Below are positions 25,632 through 33,214 of a stretch of 33,214 nucleotides of DNA, in pieces (the first letter of the stretch is position 1; every line of letters starts with the position of its first letter). Made by a program: the position numbers and the translations under genes. Source of the stretch: Trebonia sp036501515 (GTDB lineage: Bacteria; Actinomycetota; Actinomycetes; Streptosporangiales; Streptosporangiaceae); contig DASYAD010000078.1 of NCBI GenBank assembly GCA_036501515.1, positions 1 to 33,214 on the forward strand. Reading direction: 5' to 3'. Below the pieces are notes generated by a model. The model was not told the origin of the DNA and searched no databases. It worked only from the letters and a program-made list of their open reading frames with translations.

Positions 25632-26483
25632 ATGCGCATCGTCCAGTTCTCCGACACGCACATTTCGCACCGCGGCGGCATCGGCCGCGCCAATACCGGG
25701 CTGCTCATCGATTACCTGAACAACGTGGCCCGGCCCGACCTGGTCATCAACTCCGGCGACCTGGTCATCCTGGATCCCGACGAGGCCGGCGACCGGGACG
25801 CGGCGGTGCGCGTGCACCAGCGGATCGAGGCGCCGCTCCGGGTGATTCCCGGCAACCATGACGTGGGGGAGTGCGCGGCTGACCCGTGGCGGGGGATCGG
25901 CGTGAGCAGCGAGCGCGTGCGGAACTTCCGGTCGGCCTGGGGGAGCGACCGCTTCGCGGTCTTCGGCGACGCGGCCCGTGACGCGGCGGGCTGGGTGTTC
26001 GCGGGCATCAACAGCGAGCTGTGCTCCTCCGGCCTGCCCGAGGAGGAGGAGCAGTGGGCCTGGCTGGAAGAAGTCGCGGCCAGGGCGGCGGGCCTTTCTG
26101 TGCTCTTTTTCCTGCACAAGCCGCTGATCATCGACGGCGGCGCACGGGACGGCATCACGGTGAGCGCGGCGTCACGGGACCGGATCCTCAGCACGTTCAG
26201 CCGGGTCGATTTGCGAGTGGTCGCCAGCGGACACCTGCATCGGTACCGCTATACGGCGAACGGCGGTCCGACGGCGGTCTGGGCGCCGTCGCTGGCCTTC
26301 TCGCCGCCCGCTGACCCGGAGCTGAACTGGGGTCCTGGTACGGCCGGCATCGTCGAGTACACAGTGCACGGCGACCAGGTCGACACGCGGTTCACGGTGG
26401 TGCCCGGGATCGCCGGAGCGGCCGATTTCTACCTGCTTCCCGAGGTGAAGGAGTCGATGGAAGCCCTGGAACGAAGTCTCTAG
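25632..26483 (+). CDS. Calcineurin-like metallophosphoesterase, CpdA/Icc type
   Basis: Binuclear metal phosphoesterase of 283 residues. All the family blocks are visible: FSDTHI (Asp, His), NSGDLV, PGNHDVG, LHKP and SGHLHRY. This set is typical of the Icc/CpdA branch, which includes 3',5'-cAMP phosphodiesterases, but the substrate cannot be decided by eye. No signal peptide, so cytoplasmic. It is followed by a 115-base gap before mutA and may be independently transcribed. Confidence 0.9.
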   Translation: MRIVQFSDTHISHRGGIGRANTGLLIDYLNNVARPDLVINSGDLVILDPDEAGDRDAAVRVHQRIEAPLRVIPGNHDVGECAADPWRGIGVSSERVRNFRSAWGSDRFAVFGDAARDAAGWVFAGINSELCSSGLPEEEEQWAWLEEVAARAAGLSVLFFLHKPLIIDGGARDGITVSAASRDRILSTFSRVDLRVVASGHLHRYRYTANGGPTAVWAPSLAFSPPADPELNWGPGTAGIVEYTVHGDQVDTRFTVVPGIAGAADFYLLPEVKESMEALERSL

Positions 26484-26494
26484 ACCGCCCGCAT

Positions 26495-26528
26495 GGGATT
26501 GAGTACCATAAAGACGGGATTCGGTACC
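26495..26528. promoter_or_regulatory. Direct repeat upstream of mutA
   Basis: GGGATTGAGTACC (26495-26507) and GGGATTCGGTACC (26516-26528) share 11 of 13 bases and start exactly 21 bp apart, two helical turns. They lie 71 bases before the mutA start. This arrangement suits a regulator of the mutA-mutB-meaB cluster binding on one DNA face. Confidence 0.5.
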
Positions 26529-26598
26529 GCGGGCGTGCCGTCGGATGCGCCGATCGTTACCGGCCCGTCGTGTCGGCTATCCGAGTGAGGCCCTGCGC

Positions 26599-28418
26599 AT
26601 GAATGACGTCACGTCGCCGGATTCCGGCGACCTGGTTCTCGCCGCCGAGTTCCCTGCGGTCACCCGGCAGCAGTGGCAGCGCCTGGTAGCCAAGGTCCTT
26701 GGCAGCTCTAGCGACGCACCAGAACGAGAGCTGGTGACCGTCACCGGAGACGGGATCGAGATCGAGCCGCTGTACACGGCCGGCGACAGCGGCCTGGGCG
26801 CCGGTTACCCAGGGCAGCAGCCCTTCGCGCGCGGCCGCACGGCGGCGGGCCACCGCAGCGGCTGGGACGTCAGGCAGCGCCACGAGCACCCCGACCCGGC
26901 GGTCGCCCGTGAGCAGATCATGGAAGACCTCGAAGGCGGCGTCAGCTCGCTGTGGCTGGGCCTGGGCGACGGCCGGATCCCCGTCAGCGCCCTGCCGGAC
27001 GTGCTCGCCGGGGTCTACCTCGACCTGGCCCCGGTCGTGCTAGACGCGGGCGAGCGGTTCGCCGAGGCGGCCGAGGTTTTCCTTGACGCCGCCGCCGGCC
27101 GGGTGGAGCCTGCCGGCGCGCTGGCCGGCTGCCTGGGCGCCGACCCGCTCGGGGTGCTCGCGCGCACCGGGAACGGAGCTGACCTCGACGCCGCCGCCGC
27201 GCTTGCCGTCCGCTGCGCGGCGGACTTCCCCGAGGTCCGCGCGATCGTGGTTGACGCGCTGCCGTTCCACGAGGCCGGCGGCACCGACGCGCAGGAGCTG
27301 GGCTGCGCCCTGGCGGCCGGCGTCCAGTACCTGCGGGCGCTGCGGCAGGCGGGGCTGTCCGCCGACGCCGCGTTCGCGCAGCTGGAGTTCCGCTTCGCCG
27401 CCACCGCTGACCAGTTCACCACGATCGCCAAACTCCGCGCCGCCCGGCGCACCTGGGCCCGGGTCGCCCGGGAGTGCGGTGTCACGTCCGCCGCGGCCGG
27501 CCAGCGGCAGCACGCGGTCAGCTCGTGGCCGATGATCACCCGCCGCGATCCGTGGAACAACATCCTGCGCGCCACCCTGGCCTGTTTCGCGGCCGGGGTC
27601 GGCGGCGCCGACGCGATTACCGTCGCTCCGTTCGACGCGGCCCTCGGGCAGCCCGACCAGCTGGCGCGCCGGGTCGCGCGCAACGTGCACGCCCTGCTCA
27701 TCGAGGAGTCAAACGTCGCCAGGGTCACCGACCCGGCGGGCGGCTCCTGGTACGTCGAAGACTTCACCGAGCAGCTCGCGGTCAAAGCGTGGGCCTGCTT
27801 CCAAGACATCGAGCGCTCAGGCGGCCTGCGCGCCGCCCTGGACAGCGGCGGCATCGGCGACCAGCTGGCGGCCAGCCGCGAGTCCCGGCGCGACGCACTG
27901 GCCCGACGGCGGGAAGCGGTCACCGGGGTCAGCGAGTTCCCGCTCATGGGTGAGACGCTGCTGGTGCGGCCCGCCGCGCCGCCGGCCGGCAGCACTGCGG
28001 GACTGCCCCGGATCCGCTGGTCGCAGTGGCACGAGGAACTGCGCGACCGGGCGGACGCGCACACCAGGACCGCCGGGTCGCCGCCCGCGGTCGCCTTGGT
28101 GCTGCTTGACACCGGGCGCGCGAGCAGCGCACGGGCCGAGCGGGTGGGCGCCCTGCTGGCGCCCGCCGGGATCACCGCGGTGAGCGGCGGCGACGGTGAC
28201 CTTCCGTCTCCCGTCGTCGTGGTGTGCGGTAGTCCCGACGCGGCCGAGGACGCGGTACGCGCGGCCGTGGACGGCGTCCGGGCGCGCGGAGCGGTCACGG
28301 TCGTGGTCGCGGCGGGAGACCCGACGGCGGCGGTACCAGGCGCCGAGGAGAGGATTACCGACAACATGGACACGCTTGCGTTCGGTAGCCGGATGCTCGA
28401 CGCACTGGGAGTGGCGCG

Positions 28419-28422
<4 letters not shown>
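26599..28422 (+). CDS. mutA: Methylmalonyl-CoA mutase, small subunit
   Basis: Non-catalytic beta subunit of the heterodimeric adenosylcobalamin enzyme that interconverts (R)-methylmalonyl-CoA and succinyl-CoA. In 607 residues the mutase barrel motifs are present: IEPLYTAGD, GYPGQQPFARGRT and WDVRQRHEHPD, then a region with SSWPMITRRDPWNNILRATL and DPAGGSWYVEDFTEQLA. The C-terminal domain lacks the DxHxxG cobalamin motif, as expected for MutA. The ATG at 26599 is preceded by GTGAGG; a longer frame from 26545 exists but adds nothing recognisable. The stop overlaps the mutB start by 4 nt (ATGA). Confidence 0.94.
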
Positions 28423-30623
<2,201 letters not shown>

Positions 30624-30629
<6 letters not shown>

Positions 30630-30738
30630 GCGAGCTCGCGAGCGAACCAATGGGCACTGCGCCTACGCGAGCGAGCCCGACGAGCGCCAGCGAGGAGGGA
30701 TCGTGAGCGAGCTTGCGAGCGAACCAATGAGTACTGCG
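30624..30738 (+). repeat. 38-bp direct repeat between mutB and meaB
   Basis: TCGTGAGCGAGCTCGCGAGC (start of copy one, 30624-30661) recurs at 30701-30738, with about 35 of 38 bases equal and a 77-bp period. Each copy starts a GTG frame: 30626-30706 encodes VSELASEPMGTAPTRAS and more (26 residues), and 30703-30741 encodes VSELASEPMSTA. Every junction (mutB stop/first frame, first/second, second/meaB) is a GTGA overlap. GAGGAGGG precedes the second GTG. The look is of a dispersed intergenic repeat of the genome; the peptides themselves are probably not functional. Confidence 0.85.
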
Positions 30739-31775
30739 TGAGCGACGTGCCGGACGCCGGCCGGTACGCGGACGCCGTCCTGGCCGGGTCACGGGCCGCG
30801 ATCGCCCGGACGATCACGCTCGTAGAGTCGGGCCGCCCGGACCACCGGCTGCTGGCCCAGCAGGTGCTGACCCGGTTGCTGCCGCACGCGGACCAGGCCA
30901 GTCGGGTCGGCGTCACCGGGGTCCCCGGTGTCGGCAAGTCAACGTTCATCGACGCGCTCGGCGGCCGGCTCATCGACCAGGGGCACCGGGTCGCCGTGCT
31001 CGCCGTCGACCCGTCCTCGACCCGCAGCGGCGGCAGCATCCTGGGTGACAAGACCCGGATGACCAGGCTCGCCGCCGATCCCGCGGCGTTCGTGCGCCCG
31101 TCGCCGACCGCCGGCACCCTCGGCGGTGTCGCCCGCGCGACCAGGGAATCGCTAGTCGTCATGGCCGCCGCCGGGTACGACATCGCGATCGTCGAGACCG
31201 TCGGGGTTGGCCAGTCCGAGACCCTGGTGGCGGAGATGACCGACACCTTCCTGCTGCTGGCCCTGGCCCGCACAGGCGACCAGCTGCAGGGCATCAAGAA
31301 GGGCGTGCTCGAGCTGGCCGACGTGGTGGCCGTGAACAAGGCCGACGGCCCGCACGAGGCCGAAGCCAAACGGGCCGCGCGCGAGCTGTCCGGGGCGCTG
31401 CGGCTGCTCGGTCAGCCCGAGGACGGCTGGGCCACGCCGGTCGTCACCTGCAGCGCCGCTAACGGGACGGGCCTGGCCGAGGTGTGGGAGCTGGTCGAGA
31501 AGCACCAGCGGATGCTGGCCGACACCGGCGAGCTCGACCGCCGGCGCCGTGACCAGCGGGTCAGCTGGATGTGGGCGCTGGTCCGCGACCAGCTGCTTGA
31601 CCGGCTGCGCGACAGCGGCGACGTGCACGCGCTCGCCCCCGGACTCGAGGCCGGGGTGCGGGACGGCACCCTCGCCCCCGGCCTCGCCGCTCAGCAGCTC
31701 ATCGCCGCCTTCCTGCCCGGGACACCTGCCTTAGGCGTCGCGCTTGCGGAACACGTACACGCCGGCTGCGAGTAG
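30738..31775 (+). CDS. meaB: Methylmalonyl-CoA mutase chaperone GTPase MeaB
   Basis: G3E-type P-loop GTPase of 345 residues that loads adenosylcobalamin into methylmalonyl-CoA mutase and protects it. Motifs: Walker A GVPGVGKSTFID (about 59-70), DPSSTRSGGSILGDKTRM, the switch region VETVGVGQSE and NKADG for guanine recognition. A C-terminal helical dimerisation part follows. The GTG start at 30738 overlaps the stop of a short repeat-derived frame and has no ribosome-binding site of its own, so translation probably depends on re-initiation. The 3' end overlaps the convergent ABC permease gene by 45 nt, so the last residues may be extra. Confidence 0.95.
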   Translation: MSDVPDAGRYADAVLAGSRAAIARTITLVESGRPDHRLLAQQVLTRLLPHADQASRVGVTGVPGVGKSTFIDALGGRLIDQGHRVAVLAVDPSSTRSGGSILGDKTRMTRLAADPAAFVRPSPTAGTLGGVARATRESLVVMAAAGYDIAIVETVGVGQSETLVAEMTDTFLLLALARTGDQLQGIKKGVLELADVVAVNKADGPHEAEAKRAARELSGALRLLGQPEDGWATPVVTCSAANGTGLAEVWELVEKHQRMLADTGELDRRRRDQRVSWMWALVRDQLLDRLRDSGDVHALAPGLEAGVRDGTLAPGLAAQQLIAAFLPGTPALGVALAEHVHAGCE

Positions 31776-32699
31776 TGCCACCGCCCACAGCGCCGTTATC
31801 CCCAGCTGCGGCCAGGCCGACCACAGGTGCGCATTGGCGGTGCCGCTGAGGGTGACAGAGATCACCTGGTTGGCGGCGTCAGGCAGGAACCGCTGGATGT
31901 CGTCGTGCCAGTTGGACGGCAGCGCGTTCTCGACAATCGGGATGATGAACAGCGCCGCGATCACGATCGAGATCGCGGCCGCGGTGTGCCGGACCAGCGC
32001 GCCGACGCCGAACGCGATGAGCGCGACCAGCGTGACGAACAGCGCGCAGCCGATGATCGCCAGCAGCACAGTCGACGGTGAGACCGTGTAGGTGCCGGAG
32101 AACGTTACCTCGGCGCCCCCTGTGCACACGCGACCGCCGTGCGGGCCGTTGACGACCCCGCCCGCGCACTTGCCGATCGCGTTCACCGGGACCTTGGTGG
32201 TGTGGAACAGGGAGGCGCTGACGCCGCTGCCCGACAGCAGCGCCTGGCCGAGGAAGAACGCGACGAACGCGGTGATAAGCGAGATAACGAGCGTCACCGC
32301 CGTGAGCACGATCGCCTTAGCCGTGAAGACCACGCCGCGCCGCGGCTGCGCGGTCAGCGAGGTGCGGATCATCCCGGTGGAGTACTCGGAGGTAATGGTC
32401 ATCGCCGCGATCACCGCGATGATCAGCTGGCCGATCTCGAAGAAGGCGATCAGCGCGGTCTGGGTGGCGTCGAAACCGGCCTTGTTGGCCGGGTTGTTGT
32501 TGAAGCTGGCGGCCGTGCCCGCGGTGATCGCCGCGCCGAGGCCGACGGAGACGATAAGCAGCGCCGCCAGCGTCCAGTAGGTGGACCGGACCGAGCGGAG
32601 CTTGGTGAACTCCGACGCGATCGCGCCGCCGAGTCCGGCCCGCCCGGCGGCCGGCGGGAGCGCGGAGAGCTGAGTTGCCTGCGTTGTGGTGGTTGCCAT
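31731..32699 (-). CDS. ABC-2 type transporter permease
   Basis: Membrane subunit of 322 residues with about six helices. The N-terminus SEFTKLRSVRSTYWTLAALL is the signature of actinobacterial ABC-2 permeases, followed by a second block ITSEYSTGMIRTSLTAQPRR that contacts the ATPase. A cysteine-containing extracytoplasmic loop (KCAGGVVNGPHGGRVCTGG) lies between the third and fourth helices and could form a disulfide. The last helix ends in the basic FRKRDA. It is separated by only three bases from the stop of the ATPase gene, so the pair forms an operon. The substrate, often a drug or peptide, is unknown. Confidence 0.92.
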   Translation of the reverse strand: MATTTTQATQLSALPPAAGRAGLGGAIASEFTKLRSVRSTYWTLAALLIVSVGLGAAITAGTAASFNNNPANKAGFDATQTALIAFFEIGQLIIAVIAAMTITSEYSTGMIRTSLTAQPRRGVVFTAKAIVLTAVTLVISLITAFVAFFLGQALLSGSGVSASLFHTTKVPVNAIGKCAGGVVNGPHGGRVCTGGAEVTFSGTYTVSPSTVLLAIIGCALFVTLVALIAFGVGALVRHTAAAISIVIAALFIIPIVENALPSNWHDDIQRFLPDAANQVISVTLSGTANAHLWSAWPQLGITALWAVALLAAGVYVFRKRDA

Positions 32700-32702
32700 C
32701 GC

Positions 32703-33214
32703 TCAGACCCCGGTCTCGCTCGTCGCGCCGGGCACTCCGGCGTGGTACTCCACGCTGCTCGCGGTCAGTTCCATGAACGCCTCCTCGAGCGAGGCGTGCA
32801 CCACGGTCAGCTCGTGCAGCCTGATGCCCTGGTCAAACGCGACGTCGCCGATCACCTCGGCGGTCAGGCCGCGGACCTCGATGGCGCCGTCGGCGTCGTT
32901 CGCCACGGTCGTCGCCGTCGCGCCCCGGGAAGTGAGCGCCTTGATCAGGTCATCCGCCGACGGGGTGCGCACCCGGACGGCCGCACCAGAAGAGCGCGCG
33001 ACGAAGTCCTGCATCGAGCAGTCGGCGATGAGCTTCCCGCGGCCGATGACGATCAGGTGGTCAGCCGTATTCGCCATCTCTGACATGAGGTGGCTGGAGA
33101 CGAAGACGGTGCGGCCTTCGGCGGCCAGGGCCTTCATCAGGTTCCTGATCCACAGGATGCCTTCTGGGTCGAGGCCGTTGACGGGCTCGTCGAACATCAG
33201 CACCTTGGGGTCGC
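32703..33214 (-). CDS. ABC transporter ATPase, 3' part (runs off the window)
   Basis: C-terminal 170 residues of the nucleotide-binding subunit that goes with the ABC-2 permease. Walker B and catalytic Glu are in VLMFDEPVNGLDPEGILWIR, the H-loop is in VFVSSHLMSEM, and the DrrA-like C-terminal domain ends in HASLEEAFMELT. Walker A and the LSGGQ signature lie beyond the right edge. A start within the window (33203) would truncate the protein, so the gene is marked as partial. Confidence 0.93.
   Translation of the reverse strand, partial: DPKVLMFDEPVNGLDPEGILWIRNLMKALAAEGRTVFVSSHLMSEMANTADHLIVIGRGKLIADCSMQDFVARSSGAAVRVRTPSADDLIKALTSRGATATTVANDADGAIEVRGLTAEVIGDVAFDQGIRLHELTVVHASLEEAFMELTASSVEYHAGVPGATSETGV

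Overview
The window reads as a chromosomal segment of a high-GC actinobacterium (Actinomycetota). The evidence is very high GC with G/C-ending codons and long antisense shadow frames, an IdeR/DmdR-type iron box, a Nur-type box beside a nickel permease, a Tat-exported GH64 glucanase, adjacent mutA-mutB-meaB genes, and an rpsD remnant with the actinobacterial C-terminus. I cannot place it below phylum. No rRNA, tRNA, CRISPR array, transposase gene or prophage was seen.

Layout. 1-605 holds no convincing gene, only two operator-like dyads and a direct repeat. 606-2334 is a repeat-rich patch around a PAP2-type membrane phosphatase gene, divergent from a MarR regulator with a dyad over its own promoter. 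3105-5559 (minus) carries a decayed SpoIIE-type phosphatase/anti-sigma-kinase gene, a SIS-domain protein and a LprI-like lipoprotein. 5369-7894 is a DHA2 drug exporter divergent from its TetR regulator, with twin palindromes between them. 7998-11885 (minus) has an EAL-membrane-GGDEF protein and a GH64 beta-1,3-glucanase. 11960-12903 has a probable gene fragment and a helical protein gene preceded by a near-perfect iron box. 12934-16209 (minus) is a three-gene signalling operon (receiver-PP2C, CHASE3 histidine kinase, single-domain receiver) with overlapping ends. 16339-17643 (minus) holds a CDF metal exporter and the zinc-independent ribosomal protein bL31B.

17775-24645 contains two Rieske oxygenases, a frameshifted glyoxalase-family gene, a nickel module (NiCoT permease and Fur-family regulator, with a Nur-like box upstream and a related dyad between them), a 1-Cys peroxiredoxin, a 3' remnant of rpsD and an AlkD-like glycosylase. 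24726-26483 has a short-chain dehydrogenase and a metallophosphoesterase. 26599-31775 is the methylmalonyl-CoA mutase cluster mutA-mutB-meaB. mutB and meaB are separated by a duplicated repeat whose copies form a chain of 4-nt GTGA stop/start overlaps. An ABC-2 permease and its ATPase, cut by the window edge, close the segment on the minus strand.

Themes: metal homeostasis (iron box, Nur-like box, CDF, bL31B), stress and second-messenger signalling, propionate/odd-chain metabolism, and many short tandem repeats and decayed genes. I found no single new multi-gene defence or biosynthetic system. The most distinctive signals are the mutB-meaB repeat relay, the iron box on an uncharacterised helical gene, the Nur-NiCoT module, and the paired GATATC-centred palindromes at 21401-21448.
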